Positions 52,224 through 61,272 of a DNA stretch of 62,276 bases are shown in pieces. The notes under the pieces are model-generated. The model saw only the letters and a list, made by a program, of their open reading frames with translations. It did no database searches and was not told the origin of the DNA. This DNA comes from an uncultured Clostridia bacterium (GTDB taxonomy: Bacteria > Bacillota > Clostridia > Lachnospirales > CAG-274). The number at the start of each line of letters is the position of its first letter. Position 1 is the first letter of the stretch. The stretch is taken from NCBI GenBank assembly GCA_944381435.1, contig CALWLD010000012.1:1-62276 (forward strand), read 5' to 3'. The position numbers and the translations under genes are program-made.

Positions 52224-53558
52224 ATGAAAAAATTTATTGCTATATTATTAGCTTCTACAAGTGTTTTTGCTTCAAGCACAAGCGCGTTTGCAGAGGAAAC
52301 TAAATCTATAGACATAACAAAGGCTGTTTCTATTAAAGAGGCTAAAAAGAACAAAATAGAAATACCTGCTAACCTTACATTAGATAAAAGACAAAATCTT
52401 GTTATAAATGGTGAAAAAGTAGACCTTAAAGAAGGTGCTATTGTATATCAAGATAGATTATTTTTACCTGTTAGAGAGCTAGGAGATGCTTTAGATGTGG
52501 AAGTTGGCTATGTTGCTGAACAAAAAATAGTTGCTTTAGATAATGGTAGTATTCAATTACCTGTTGGAGAAAACAAAGCAGTTGTAAATGGGGAAATTGT
52601 AGCTATTGATAAAAATAATGATAAAGTTGGTACATTAGTTGTAAATGGAAAAACTTATTTACCTGTAAGTTTTGTAGCAAGTAGCTTAAAAACAAAAGTT
52701 TCAGACTTATTTTATCATCCAGAAACAAAAACAACAGCTATAAATACTTTTGATTACAAAGGTAGCTCTACACAAACAACAGAAACTGCACAAAAATTAA
52801 GCAAAGAAGATGCAGTAAAAGCATATAGTGACATAATAAAAGCATCTAACGAAATGAAAAATGCTACTTCTCATTCAAAAAGTGAGATAAAATTTAAAAT
52901 ATCTGATGGTACAACAGCTGTAGATATGAATATGGTTACAGATGGTTCTGTATATATGGATGTAAAAGATAAGGTTAATATGTATGCAGAGCAAAAAAGC
53001 ACTGTTGAACTTATCGGAGAAAAACAAACTGTAGAGCAAAAAATGTTTTATAAAGATGGAAAAGTTTATGTAAGCCAAAAAATGGATGATGAAGAGCTTA
53101 AATATACTTTAGATTTAAACCTTGAAGAATTTATGAAATTATCTAACAGCTTAAACTTAAATGAAACATTTACAGAAAGTATGGTTTTAGAAGGTGAAGT
53201 TAAAAATATTACAGATAAAAACCAAAAACAATACACATTTACAATGGATATGTCTAAAGCTGTAGATTTAGTTTCACAATTTACAGAAGAGCTTACTTTA
53301 GCTAAAGAAGATTTAGAAGCTTTAGATAGCTTAAAACTTGATAATGTTAAATATACTATAGTTGTAAACGATAAAAACCAACCTATATCTCAAGATATGA
53401 AATTTGATATGAGCTTAAAATCAGAAGGTTTTTATGTAGATGCTAACGTTTATGTATATAATACTTATGAAAATATAGGTACTACAGTTGTTAAAACTCC
53501 TAACGAAGATTTATCTACATATGAAAGCTTTGAAGATGTAGTTGAAAATGCAAAATAA
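52224..53558 (+). CDS. Secreted protein with a copper-amine-oxidase-N (stalk) domain
   Basis: A 444-residue secreted protein. The signal peptide is MKKFIAILLASTSVFASSTS with a likely AFA cleavage site. Residues about 45-170 hold the copper amine oxidase N-terminal-like domain (LVINGEKVDLKEGAIVYQDR, then LFLPVRELGDAL, NGKTYLPVSFVASSL), common on clostridial surface proteins and not catalytic. The C-terminal part (about 195-430) resembles the LolA/LppX-like DUF6612 type of beta sheet (SEIKFKISDG, MFYKDGKVYVSQ). The ATG at 52224 follows GGAGGGG; the earlier in-frame ATG at 52155 overlaps the promoter. Ligand unknown. Confidence 0.8.
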   Translation: MKKFIAILLASTSVFASSTSAFAEETKSIDITKAVSIKEAKKNKIEIPANLTLDKRQNLVINGEKVDLKEGAIVYQDRLFLPVRELGDALDVEVGYVAEQKIVALDNGSIQLPVGENKAVVNGEIVAIDKNNDKVGTLVVNGKTYLPVSFVASSLKTKVSDLFYHPETKTTAINTFDYKGSSTQTTETAQKLSKEDAVKAYSDIIKASNEMKNATSHSKSEIKFKISDGTTAVDMNMVTDGSVYMDVKDKVNMYAEQKSTVELIGEKQTVEQKMFYKDGKVYVSQKMDDEELKYTLDLNLEEFMKLSNSLNLNETFTESMVLEGEVKNITDKNQKQYTFTMDMSKAVDLVSQFTEELTLAKEDLEALDSLKLDNVKYTIVVNDKNQPISQDMKFDMSLKSEGFYVDANVYVYNTYENIGTTVVKTPNEDLSTYESFEDVVENAK

Positions 53559-53570
53559 TGAATTTTTAAA

Positions 53571-53609
53571 TATAGAAATGGTGTAGACTTTGTCTACACC
53601 ATTTCTATA
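53571..53609 (+). terminator. Terminator of the copper-amine-oxidase-N gene
   Basis: Arms TATAGAAATGGTGTAGAC and GTCTACACCATTTCTATA around TTT, followed by TTTTA. Confidence 0.88.
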
Positions 53610-53625
53610 TTTTATCATAATATTT

Positions 53626-53681
53626 GCATATACTAATAAAAATATTTATTATTAAATTGCTTTTATTATAGATTTACTTTG
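53626..53681 (-). pseudogene. Internally deleted duplicate fragment of the radical SAM gene
   Basis: 53626-53659 matches 55935-55970 (GCATATACTAATAAAAATAT onward, one two-base difference) and 53656-53681 matches 56340-56369 (ATTGCTTTTA, then TTATAGATTTACTTTG, a four-base gap). Both matches lie in the minus-strand SPL-family gene at 55551-56387 in the same order, joined at a shared ATTG. It looks like a relic of a duplicated copy whose middle was deleted. Confidence 0.6.
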
Positions 53682-53734
53682 AATTAAATAAACTGATACT
53701 TAAATATTAAACATAATGATTGATAAAAACACCA

Positions 53735-53766
53735 TACAATAATTTTACAATAATTTTACAATAATA
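53735..53766. repeat. Short tandem repeat, 11-bp unit
   Basis: TACAATAATTT starts at 53735, 53746 and (partial) 53757, about 90 bases upstream of the PHP gene. It could be an upstream regulatory site or just slippage. Confidence 0.6.
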
Positions 53767-53856
53767 TAATAGAAAATAGATAAGACTCACCTTAAAATAT
53801 AAACGAAGTTAATTTAATTGACAAAATTTAACTATATCTAAACGAGGAGAGAATTA

Positions 53857-55512
53857 ATGAAATTTAATTTAATTAAAAATTTTACAAAACTTAGAAAAAA
53901 TATTATTATAATGTCAACAATTTTAGCTAGTATGACAAGCAGTTTAACAATGGTTAAGGCAAGTGATTTAAGCACTGGCAAATGGATGACGGGAGAGTAT
54001 CACCTACATACAATACAATCAAATGATGCATCAGAGCAATTTATGAATATTGAAAACCTATTAAATGTTGCCTTTAGAGAAGATATGGATACTTTATCTA
54101 GAGAAACAAAAACAGATAACATAAAATATGGTGGTAGCTTTGATTACATTATGTTTGCAGACCATCTACGTAATTCACCAAGAAGTGTATATGGAGAAGA
54201 AGAACTTACTGCAAGATGGGAAGCTATATATAATCAACAAAAAGAAATAGAAAATCTTAAAAAACAAGGAAAATATGAAGATAAAATAGTATATTCTGGT
54301 TTTGAATGGGATATGATGGGCTTAGACCACGCAAGCGTTGCTATCATTGGTGAAGATAGCCAAGTACCATATGAAGGTATCCATCAGTTTGAATGGCTAT
54401 TTAGCTATGACACAAAAGATGAAGTTTTTAATGATAATGAAAAAAGTAAATATGGTGAAAGACAAAACGATAAAAACAGCGTAGAAGACTCATATAATGC
54501 TATACAATGGTTATCTGAAAATTATCCTAACAGTTTTGTTTTACCTAACCACCCATCTAGGCATAATAACGGAGATGACGTTGTAGATTTGGGAGAAGTA
54601 ACAATAGAACATTTACGTAAACTTAACGATATTGATGAAAATATTGTTTTTGGTTTTGAAGGTATGCCAGGAAACCAGATGGCAGGTGAAGGTTCTTGTG
54701 AGTTACCACAAGATGATATAAGAGCTGGTGGAGATGAGATGATTTCTGTAACAGGTGGCGTTTGGGATTCTTTACTTAGCGAAGGACGTCGCTTTTATAA
54801 CTTTGCAAACTCAGATTTCCACTTTAAAATTAGTAGCAACAAGGAATATGCTAGCGGATACTGGCCAAGTGAATTTTCTAAAAATTACACTTGGGTAGAA
54901 AAAGGCGAAAATGGCATTTATGATTTTACTGATGTTGTAGAAGGAATGCGTTCAGGAAATAGCTATTCAGTTAATGGTGAGCTAATAACAGACTTACAAT
55001 TTACTGTTAAACAAGGTGATAACAGCGTTACTATGGGTGAAGAGATAAAAGTTGACAAAGATTCTCAAGTAGAAATAAATATAAGATTTAAAATTCCTAA
55101 CAAAAATAACTATCAATCTATCTATAACAACTTTACAGGCTTAGGAGCAAAAAATACTCCAAAGCTAGACCACGTAGATATAATTATGGGACACGTTACA
55201 GGCAAGGTAGATGAAGCAGACTATGCTTCTACCAATAACACAGATGCTGAAATAGTAAGAACTTTTGATATGAGTAAGCAAGAGGTAGATAGCGAAGGAT
55301 ACTATAATTTAAGCTATAAAACTAAAGTTGATGGAGATATGTATTTTAGAATACGTGGTACATCATCTAATTTAGTTGATGAAAATGGTGACCCATTAAC
55401 ACACGAAAGAGAACTTGCTATTAATACACAGTTTAGACACGACCAAATAAACGACTATAATTATACAAATTTAAGTTTTTATGCTAATCCTATTTGGGTA
55501 AGTGTAAAATAG
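53857..55512 (+). CDS. Secreted PHP-type phosphoesterase-like protein
   Basis: A 551-residue protein with an N-terminal signal sequence (about 14-36, KNIIIMSTILASMTSSLTMV). The rest follows the PHP/CehA metal-dependent hydrolase layout: GEYHLHTIQS (first metal HxH), MFADHLRN, YSGFEWDM, NHPSRHNN and FANSDFHFK near residue 322. The C-terminal part (about 380-551) is a beta-rich region of unknown type. It is exported and probably hydrolyses a phosphoester or similar bond outside the cell; the substrate is unknown. GAGGAGAG precedes the ATG. It is not in an operon. Confidence 0.78.
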   Translation: MKFNLIKNFTKLRKNIIIMSTILASMTSSLTMVKASDLSTGKWMTGEYHLHTIQSNDASEQFMNIENLLNVAFREDMDTLSRETKTDNIKYGGSFDYIMFADHLRNSPRSVYGEEELTARWEAIYNQQKEIENLKKQGKYEDKIVYSGFEWDMMGLDHASVAIIGEDSQVPYEGIHQFEWLFSYDTKDEVFNDNEKSKYGERQNDKNSVEDSYNAIQWLSENYPNSFVLPNHPSRHNNGDDVVDLGEVTIEHLRKLNDIDENIVFGFEGMPGNQMAGEGSCELPQDDIRAGGDEMISVTGGVWDSLLSEGRRFYNFANSDFHFKISSNKEYASGYWPSEFSKNYTWVEKGENGIYDFTDVVEGMRSGNSYSVNGELITDLQFTVKQGDNSVTMGEEIKVDKDSQVEINIRFKIPNKNNYQSIYNNFTGLGAKNTPKLDHVDIIMGHVTGKVDEADYASTNNTDAEIVRTFDMSKQEVDSEGYYNLSYKTKVDGDMYFRIRGTSSNLVDENGDPLTHERELAINTQFRHDQINDYNYTNLSFYANPIWVSVK

Positions 55513-55550
55513 CTATAAATTAATACTAAAATAACTAAAAAAATAAAAGG

Positions 55551-56387
55551 TTAGATATATTCTAATCTTTTATTTTTTAGTTTTGTAAGCTTATATTTAG
55601 AACAAAGGCTATCAAATTGTTTATTTATGTTTAACCAATATTTTTTATCATTTATAGTATTTAAAATGTTATTTATATGTAAATAGTTTTCATACATATC
55701 AAGCACAAAATGCTTAATGCTACCGTCTATGTTTATAGGTTCAGAAAATATAAAATCTATTTTATCGTATAAAAGGCTAAATAATTTATCATAGTCTGTT
55801 ATAAATGGCAAATATGGCGATATTAAAGCACCACATTTTATGTTATTTTCCTTTAATATAGATAAAGTTTTTATACGTTTTGTAGGGCTAGATGCTAAAG
55901 GCTCTATTATTTTTGCTATTTTGTCATCATCTGTGCATATACTAATAAAAATATTTATATTATTAAATTGTTTTAATAAATCAATATCTCTTAAGATAAG
56001 CTCATTTTTTGTAATAATAGATATTTTAAAATCATCATTAAATATGGAAAGTTGCCTTTGTTCTTTTAATAATATTTCTAAAATTTGCCTTGTTATTTTT
56101 TCTTTTTTCTCTATAGGTTGATAAGCATCTGTAACACTGCCTATAACTATGTTACCTTTTAAATTATTTTTCTTTAAATAATCTTTTAATAAATCTATGC
56201 TATTTTCTTTTATATCTACAAAGCTTCCCCATTTTTCAAAACTATGGTCAGTATATCCTGCCATATACATAGCATAGCAATACTTACAGCTATGCATACA
56301 ACCAACATATGGGTTTATACATAAATCAGAAAAGGGGATATTGCTTTTATTTATTATAGATTTACTTTGTATTTTATTAATGTTCAT
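55551..56387 (-). CDS. SPL-family radical SAM protein
   Basis: A 278-residue protein with the 4Fe-4S motif CMHSCKYCYAM (Cys-x3-Cys-x2-Cys, about 30-37) after NPYVGC, IVIGSVTDAYQPIEKKEK and SISIITKN, as in the spore photoproduct lyase-like family that pairs with DNA-repair or unknown roles. It is shorter than genuine SplB (about 340) and lacks its C-terminal part, so repair activity is not assured. It starts one base after the ybjQ stop, without its own clear ribosome binding site, implying coupling. A relic of a second copy lies at 53626. Confidence 0.85.
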   Translation of the reverse strand: MNINKIQSKSIINKSNIPFSDLCINPYVGCMHSCKYCYAMYMAGYTDHSFEKWGSFVDIKENSIDLLKDYLKKNNLKGNIVIGSVTDAYQPIEKKEKITRQILEILLKEQRQLSIFNDDFKISIITKNELILRDIDLLKQFNNINIFISICTDDDKIAKIIEPLASSPTKRIKTLSILKENNIKCGALISPYLPFITDYDKLFSLLYDKIDFIFSEPINIDGSIKHFVLDMYENYLHINNILNTINDKKYWLNINKQFDSLCSKYKLTKLKNKRLEYI

Positions 56388-56388
56388 A

Positions 56389-56700
56389 TTATTTAAATTT
56401 TATAGCAGTTCCATAGCATAAAATTTCTGAAGCACCTTGTATAATTGCACTGGAAGAATAATAAATGCCAATAACAGCATCTGCTCCTATCGCTTTTGCT
56501 TGCTCTATAATACGTTCTGTAGCTTGTTTTCTAGCTTCTTCTAACATTTCTGTGTAACCTTTAAGCTCTCCGCCAACAATGCCTTTAAAAGCAGCACCAA
56601 AATCTTTACCAATGTGTTTAGATTGTACTGTGCTACCTTCTACCAAGCCTAAAACTTCATAATCTTTGTTTGGTAATGTGTGTAATGTAGATAATAACAT
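56389..56700 (-). CDS. YbjQ/UPF0145 family protein
   Basis: A 103-residue protein with the family opening (LLSTLHTLPNKDYEVLGLVEGSTVQSK in shorter blocks: DYEVLGLVEGSTV), VGGELKGYTEMLEEARKQA and the Gly-rich IGADAVIGIYY. The fold is a dodecin-like small oligomer and the function is unknown (it has been called heavy-metal-binding). It is the second gene of a four-gene minus-strand string from ylmC to the radical SAM gene. Confidence 0.88.
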   Translation of the reverse strand: MLLSTLHTLPNKDYEVLGLVEGSTVQSKHIGKDFGAAFKGIVGGELKGYTEMLEEARKQATERIIEQAKAIGADAVIGIYYSSSAIIQGASEILCYGTAIKFK

Positions 56701-56723
56701 AAATATGCCCCCTTTAAAATAAA

Positions 56724-57893
56724 TTAAAAATAATCTTTAAGCAGTTTATATATAGTAGGTTCTATATTAAAATTATACATCAAGTTTTTAAAATCTTCAA
56801 TATTTTTGTTGTTTTTGCTAAAATTTTTGTTTTTTATAGCTTTAATCATTATATTTTTTGGTGTATGCTCCATATCTATAAACTCTATTATATTTGTCTT
56901 ATATCCACAAAGCTTTAAAGCATCTGCTCTTAAGCTATCTGTTAAAAGAGATGAAAAACGTTCTTTTAATATGCCATAGCTAAGCATAGAAGATAGGGTT
57001 TCGTTTTTTATTTGTTTAAAAAGCTCGTGTTGACAACAAGGAACACTTAGGATAACATCACAATTTAGCTTTACACCAAAATATATTGCATAATCTGTTG
57101 CTGTGTCGCAAGCGTGGAGAGATATTATCATATTTATTTTTTCGTCTTTATCTATATTTTGTATATCTTCATTAAAAAATTGTAGGTTTGTAAAGTTAAA
57201 TTCCTTTGCCAGCTTGTTACAGTTATCTACCACATCTTTTTTTAAATCATAGCCGTTTATGGTTACATTTTTTCCTTTAACTATGTTAAAATAATGATAC
57301 ATTGCAAAAGTTAAATAGCTTTTGCTACAACCCATATCTATTATTTTAGCATTTTTAGGTAAATTTTCTTCTACATCTTTAAGCATTTCTAAAAATTTGT
57401 TTATTTGTCTAAACTTTTTTTGTTTATGGCTTACTACAATGCCGTTTTTATCCATTACACCGAGCTTAAAAAGCCAATCTACATATTCACCATCTTTTAA
57501 AATATAGTTTTTTTCTTTGTTATGAGCTTTAGGAGCGTTGTCTACATTTGTAGCTTTTTTTATGCCTGTTATTTTAAAGTTTTCTTTTTTATTCATTAAT
57601 AACGTAAGGCTATTGTTAGCTAATATATCACATTGTTTAAAATTTGTAGTCATTAAGTTTATTATTTTTTCAAGTATCACCTTATCATCTTCTATATTTT
57701 CGTGGATAACCTTTTTATCTATATAATAAGCAAATTGAAAACAAGGCTTATTTTTTAACATAATTTTTTTTATGTCTATTTTTTTAGGCAAATCTTCACC
57801 TTTTTTTATAGGGTTACTTATAACTGCTTTTACAAAATAATCTATATTTATAAGTTCTTTTAGTTTTTCTAAAACATTATCTTTTGTAAGCAT
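56724..57893 (-). CDS. Class I SAM-dependent methyltransferase (Methyltransf_32/METTL25-type)
   Basis: A 389-residue protein. The N-terminal part (about 1-165) is variable; the Rossmann domain begins with KIIDMGCSKSYLTFAMYHYF (about 180-199), has TINGYDLKKDVVDNCNKLA, ISLHACDTATDYAIYFGV and LSVPCCQHELF (about 265-290). The PCCQH pattern marks the GSTCD/METTL25-like branch, thought to modify rRNA or tRNA. GGAGG precedes the ATG, three bases after the ylmC/ymxH stop. Target unknown. Confidence 0.82.
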   Translation of the reverse strand: MLTKDNVLEKLKELINIDYFVKAVISNPIKKGEDLPKKIDIKKIMLKNKPCFQFAYYIDKKVIHENIEDDKVILEKIINLMTTNFKQCDILANNSLTLLMNKKENFKITGIKKATNVDNAPKAHNKEKNYILKDGEYVDWLFKLGVMDKNGIVVSHKQKKFRQINKFLEMLKDVEENLPKNAKIIDMGCSKSYLTFAMYHYFNIVKGKNVTINGYDLKKDVVDNCNKLAKEFNFTNLQFFNEDIQNIDKDEKINMIISLHACDTATDYAIYFGVKLNCDVILSVPCCQHELFKQIKNETLSSMLSYGILKERFSSLLTDSLRADALKLCGYKTNIIEFIDMEHTPKNIMIKAIKNKNFSKNNKNIEDFKNLMYNFNIEPTIYKLLKDYF

Positions 57894-57896
57894 ATA

Positions 57897-58163
57897 TTAC
57901 CTCCTTGCACATTCTTTTAAAACACAATCAACATCAACATCTACTAATATAATATCATCGCCTATTCTTTTTATATCGCCCCAGCTAATAATATACTCGC
58001 TATCACGGCCAAAAAGCCCAAAAACTTTGCAAGGCCCTGCCACAATTATGTTTATAACACAGCCAGTTTTTATGTTAATATCTACATCAGATACAAAGCC
58101 AAGCCTTGCCCCATCTTTTATATTAATAACTTCTTTTTGAGTTAAATCTTCTAAACGTGCCAT
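57897..58163 (-). CDS. YlmC/YmxH family sporulation-linked PRC-barrel protein
   Basis: An 88-residue PRC-barrel protein: MARLEDLTQKEVINIKDGARLGF in pieces (LTQKEVINIKDGARLG), VSDVDINIKTG and SEYIISWGDIKRIGDDIILV are typical of YlmC/YmxH of spore-forming Firmicutes. The ATG at 58163 has GGTGAT upstream; the earlier ATG at 58175 overlaps that site. It opens the methyltransferase-ybjQ-radical SAM string. Confidence 0.88.
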   Translation of the reverse strand: MARLEDLTQKEVINIKDGARLGFVSDVDINIKTGCVINIIVAGPCKVFGLFGRDSEYIISWGDIKRIGDDIILVDVDVDCVLKECARR

Positions 58164-58225
58164 AAAAATCACCATTACCTTTTTAATAAATTGTATGTAA
58201 AAAAGTAATGGTGTATGTTAAATAA

Positions 58226-58275
58226 TGTTAATTAAGATACAACCTAATTTAATAAAATATATGGAAGTATCTAGT
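58226..58275 (-). repeat. 3'-end-associated dispersed element, diverged copy after tyrS
   Basis: TTAATTAAGATACAACCTAA followed by TTTAATAAAATATATGGAAGTATCTAGTTTT-like sequence (in short blocks: TTTAATAAAATATAT, GGAAGTATCTAG) parallels AATTAAGGTACGACTTAATTAAATAAATTTTAGGAG at 19.6 kb. It is again just beyond a minus-strand 3' end. Confidence 0.4.
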
Positions 58276-58285
58276 TTTGGCAAAG

Positions 58286-59512
58286 TTAGTTAAGCTCTAT
58301 TTGATGGAATACTTTTTTGCCTTTTTGAATTAATAGTTTGTTATCTGTAAAATCATTTAATGTTAAGCTATGGTTAATATCATCTATTTTAACATCGTTT
58401 ACCTTAACACCACCTTGTGTTACAAGCCTTCTAGCCTCACTTTTAGAAGGAGCAAGCTTTAAGCTAACTAAAGCATCTAATATATTAAGTCCGTTTTCAA
58501 AGCTATCTTTATCCATATTTGTAGTAGGGATAGAACCACCAGATGCACCACCTGCAAATAATGCTCTTGAGGCTTCCTGTACTTTTTTAGCTTCTTCTTC
58601 GCCGTGTACAATGTTTGTAACTTCATAAGCTAAAATTTCTTTTGCTTTGTTTATTTCGCTACCTTCTAAAGCACCTAAAGCTCTAACTTCTTCCATAGGT
58701 AAAAACGTTAAAAGGCTTAAGCATTTTTCTACATCGCTATCAGCAACGTTTCTCCAGTATTGGTAAAATTCGTAAGGGCTAGTTTTTTTAGGGTCAAGCC
58801 ATACAGCACCTTTTTGTGTTTTACCCATTTTTACACCATCGCTTGTTGTAAGAAGCTTAAACGTAAGCCCATAAGCATCTTTTTGGTCCATACGTCTTAT
58901 AAGCTCAACACCGCCTATAATGTTAGACCATTGGTCGCTACCACCTAACTGCATTTTACAGCCGTATCTTCTGTTAAGCTCTAAAAAGTCATAGCTTTGC
59001 ATAATCATATAGTTAAATTCAAAAAAGGATAAACCTTTTTCCATTCTGCTTTTAAAGCATTCGGCAGTAAGCATTCGGTTTACAGAAAAATGTACACCAA
59101 CTTCTCTAATAAAATCTATATAGTTTAACTTTCTAAGCCAATCTGCATTATTAACAATAAGAGCTTTATCTTCCCCAAATTCTATAAAACGAGATAATTG
59201 CTCTTTAAAACAATTTACATTATGCTCTATTGTGTCCATAGTCATCATTTGTCGCATATCTGTTCTATGAGAAGGGTCACCAACCATACCTGTGCCACCA
59301 CCAACAAGAGCGATAGGTCTATGCCCAGCCTTTTGTAAATGGCTCATTGCCATAACTGTTAAAAAATGACCTGCAGTTAAGCTATCTGCTGTTGGGTCGA
59401 AACCTATATAAAATGTAACCTTTTCTTCCCCTAAAAGCTTTCTTACCTCTTCTTCATTTGTAGCTTGTTCAATAAAGCCTCTTTCTTTTAAAATATCGTA
59501 TACATTAGACAT
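58286..59512 (-). CDS. tyrS: Tyrosine--tRNA ligase
   Basis: A 408-residue class I synthetase. The HIGH-like site is [11 protein letters not shown] (about 44-54), the tyrosine pocket has GGSDQWSNI, the KMSKS-like loop is [10 protein letters not shown], and a C-terminal S4 RNA-binding domain is present ([18 protein letters not shown]). The ATG at 59512 follows AAAGGAAG; an in-frame upstream ATG at 59563 lies in the T-box terminator and is rejected. It is controlled by a tyrosine T-box. Confidence 0.97.
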   Translation of the reverse strand: MSNVYDILKERGFIEQATNEEEVRKLLGEEKVTFYIGFDPTADSLTAGHFLTVMAMSHLQKAGHRPIALVGGGTGMVGDPSHRTDMRQMMTMDTIEHNVNCFKEQLSRFIEFGEDKALIVNNADWLRKLNYIDFIREVGVHFSVNRMLTAECFKSRMEKGLSFFEFNYMIMQSYDFLELNRRYGCKMQLGGSDQWSNIIGGVELIRRMDQKDAYGLTFKLLTTSDGVKMGKTQKGAVWLDPKKTSPYEFYQYWRNVADSDVEKCLSLLTFLPMEEVRALGALEGSEINKAKEILAYEVTNIVHGEEEAKKVQEASRALFAGGASGGSIPTTNMDKDSFENGLNILDALVSLKLAPSKSEARRLVTQGGVKVNDVKIDDINHSLTLNDFTDNKLLIQKGKKVFHQIELN

Positions 59513-59540
59513 AATAAACTTCCTTTCTAAAAATAAAATT

Positions 59541-59745
59541 AAAAAACGGATATCCAAGCCCAAAGGACGAGAATACCCGTGTTACCACCTTAATTTATAA
59601 TGCAAAAGCATTACCTCAAAAGCTTATAAAGGAGCAACCCTTAAATACTCAAAAGGTGTAGGTTCTTTTATTTGTGCTGTTAGCCTTGCACCAACCGGCT
59701 AACTCTCTATGTTGTAACCAAATAAAGCTTTATCCTTTATCATTG
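59541..59745 (-). ncRNA. T-box leader (tyrosine type) of tyrS
   Basis: On the minus strand it has AAGGTGGTAACACG, a terminator stem CGGGTATTC against GGATATCCG followed by TTTTTT (59541-59546), and a specifier region AAAGAACC-TAC-ACCTTTTGAG. TAC (59660-59658) is a tyrosine codon, matching tyrS. The 5' limit is approximate. Confidence 0.9.
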
Positions 59746-59764
59746 TATTTATAAATTTTAAAAT

Positions 59765-59793
59765 ATTTTAACATATAAAATTTATAATTGCAA
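59765..59793 (-). promoter_or_regulatory. Promoter of the tyrS leader
   Basis: TTGCAA (59793-59788), a 17-base spacer and TAAAAT (59770-59765) on the minus strand, just upstream of the T-box. Confidence 0.65.
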
Positions 59794-59901
59794 GATATAT
59801 TTTAAATATTTATAAAATATATACAAAGCATAATATTATATAAATTATTAAGCAACTATAATAACAAAACTATAAAAAGGTTGTATATTTTATTTATAAT
59901 T

Positions 59902-61113
59902 TTAAATATCCGTTGCAATATTTATTATAGTTTCTACCGCCTTAACCATAGATTCTACACAAACATATTCGTAAGGCCCGTGGTAGTTATGTCCACCTGT
60001 AAAAAGGTTAGGGCAAGGAAGGTTCATAAAAGATAACCTAGCACCATCTGTACCACCTCTTATAGGTTTGGTATAAGGAACAAGCCCTGCCTTTGTTATA
60101 GCTTTTTTAGCTTTTTCTATAATTTCTTCTTTGTCTTTTAATATATTATACATATTAAAGTAGCTATCTTTTAGATTAAGCTCTAAAAGGTTGTTATATT
60201 TTTTATTTAATTCATCAACTATATTTTTAATAGTTTGTTTTTTGTTTTCAAATTCATCTTTATCAAAGGCACGTATAATAAAATGTAATGTTGTTTTTTC
60301 TACATTTCCGTTTATATCTGTAAGATGATAAAATCCCTCATAATCTTTTGTATTTGCAGGGGTTTCGTCAGGTAACATAGATAAAAGCTCATTAGCAACC
60401 ATAGCTGAATTTATCATAATATTAGTAGCTTGCCCTGGGTGCACATTTTTGCCTAAAATATTAATGGTAGCGTTTGCTGCGTTAAAGTTTTCATAGTTTA
60501 TTTCACCTTGACCACCACCATCTATAGTATAGGCAAAGTCACAATCAAAGTCTTTAACGTTGAAGTATTTAACACCGCTTCCAACCTCCTCATCAGGTGT
60601 AAAAGCTAATTTTATTTCACCGTGTTTTATATGTGGGTTATTTTTTAAATAGCAAAAAGCGGTTAAAATCTCTGCAATGCCTGCTTTGTCATCTGCACCT
60701 AGAAGGGTGGTGCCATCTGTTGTTATAAGCTTTTTACCTATATATTTGTTTAAAGAAGGAAATTCCTTTGGAGAAAGCACAATGTTTTTAAGCACAATGT
60801 CTTTGCCGTCGTAGCTTTCTATAATATTAGGTTTTATATCTTTACCAGAAAAATCTGGGTTTGTATCCATATGTGCTATAAAACCTATTTTATCTATATC
60901 TTTATCTATATTAGATTTTAATGTAGCCATTACATAACCATTTTCATCTATTTTTACATTTTCAAGCCCTATTTCTTCACACTTTTTAGCTAAAACTTTA
61001 GCAAATTCTCTTTGGCTATCTGTAGAAGGATAGGTAGATGAATAATGATCTGATGTAGTATCAAATTTTATTAAATCACAAAAAGTTTCTATTAATGTTT
61101 TTTCAATGTCCAT
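59902..61113 (-). CDS. pepT: Peptidase T (tripeptide aminopeptidase)
   Basis: A 403-residue M20-family di-zinc peptidase that removes N-terminal residues from tripeptides in the cytoplasm. It shows FIAHMDTNPDFSG (first zinc His), TLLGADDKAG (bridging Asp), FTPDEEVGSG (catalytic and zinc Glu), AYTIDGG and, near the end, RGGTDGARLSFMNLPCPNLF. GGAGGTAC precedes the ATG. It is a single gene. Confidence 0.95.
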   Translation of the reverse strand: MDIEKTLIETFCDLIKFDTTSDHYSSTYPSTDSQREFAKVLAKKCEEIGLENVKIDENGYVMATLKSNIDKDIDKIGFIAHMDTNPDFSGKDIKPNIIESYDGKDIVLKNIVLSPKEFPSLNKYIGKKLITTDGTTLLGADDKAGIAEILTAFCYLKNNPHIKHGEIKLAFTPDEEVGSGVKYFNVKDFDCDFAYTIDGGGQGEINYENFNAANATINILGKNVHPGQATNIMINSAMVANELLSMLPDETPANTKDYEGFYHLTDINGNVEKTTLHFIIRAFDKDEFENKKQTIKNIVDELNKKYNNLLELNLKDSYFNMYNILKDKEEIIEKAKKAITKAGLVPYTKPIRGGTDGARLSFMNLPCPNLFTGGHNYHGPYEYVCVESMVKAVETIINIATDI

Positions 61114-61126
61114 TTTAGTACCTCCT

Positions 61127-61230
61127 AGTATTAATTTTTACGAAGTAAAAATTATATACTTCCATAATAAAAAATTACGAAGTAAAAATTATATACTTTA
61201 ATAATAAAAAATTACGAAGTAAAAATTAAT
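61127..61230. repeat. Three copies of the 33/37-bp repeat, inverted relative to 14.3 kb
   Basis: ACGAAGTAAAAATTATATAC recurs at 61140, 61177 and 61214 (37-base period). It is the reverse complement of the unit of the array at 14281-14513. The edge TAGTATTAATTTTTACGAAG also matches the reverse complement of the end of that array. It lies just upstream of pepT. Confidence 0.9.
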
Positions 61231-61272
61231 AAGTAAATATTTTATAATTATATCATTTTATAAAAATTTTGT

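Noticed and set aside
59513-59563. Longer tyrS start
   Set aside because: It lies in the T-box terminator and its single-stranded flank; conserved TyrRS begins at the ATG at 59512, which has its own AAAGGAAG.
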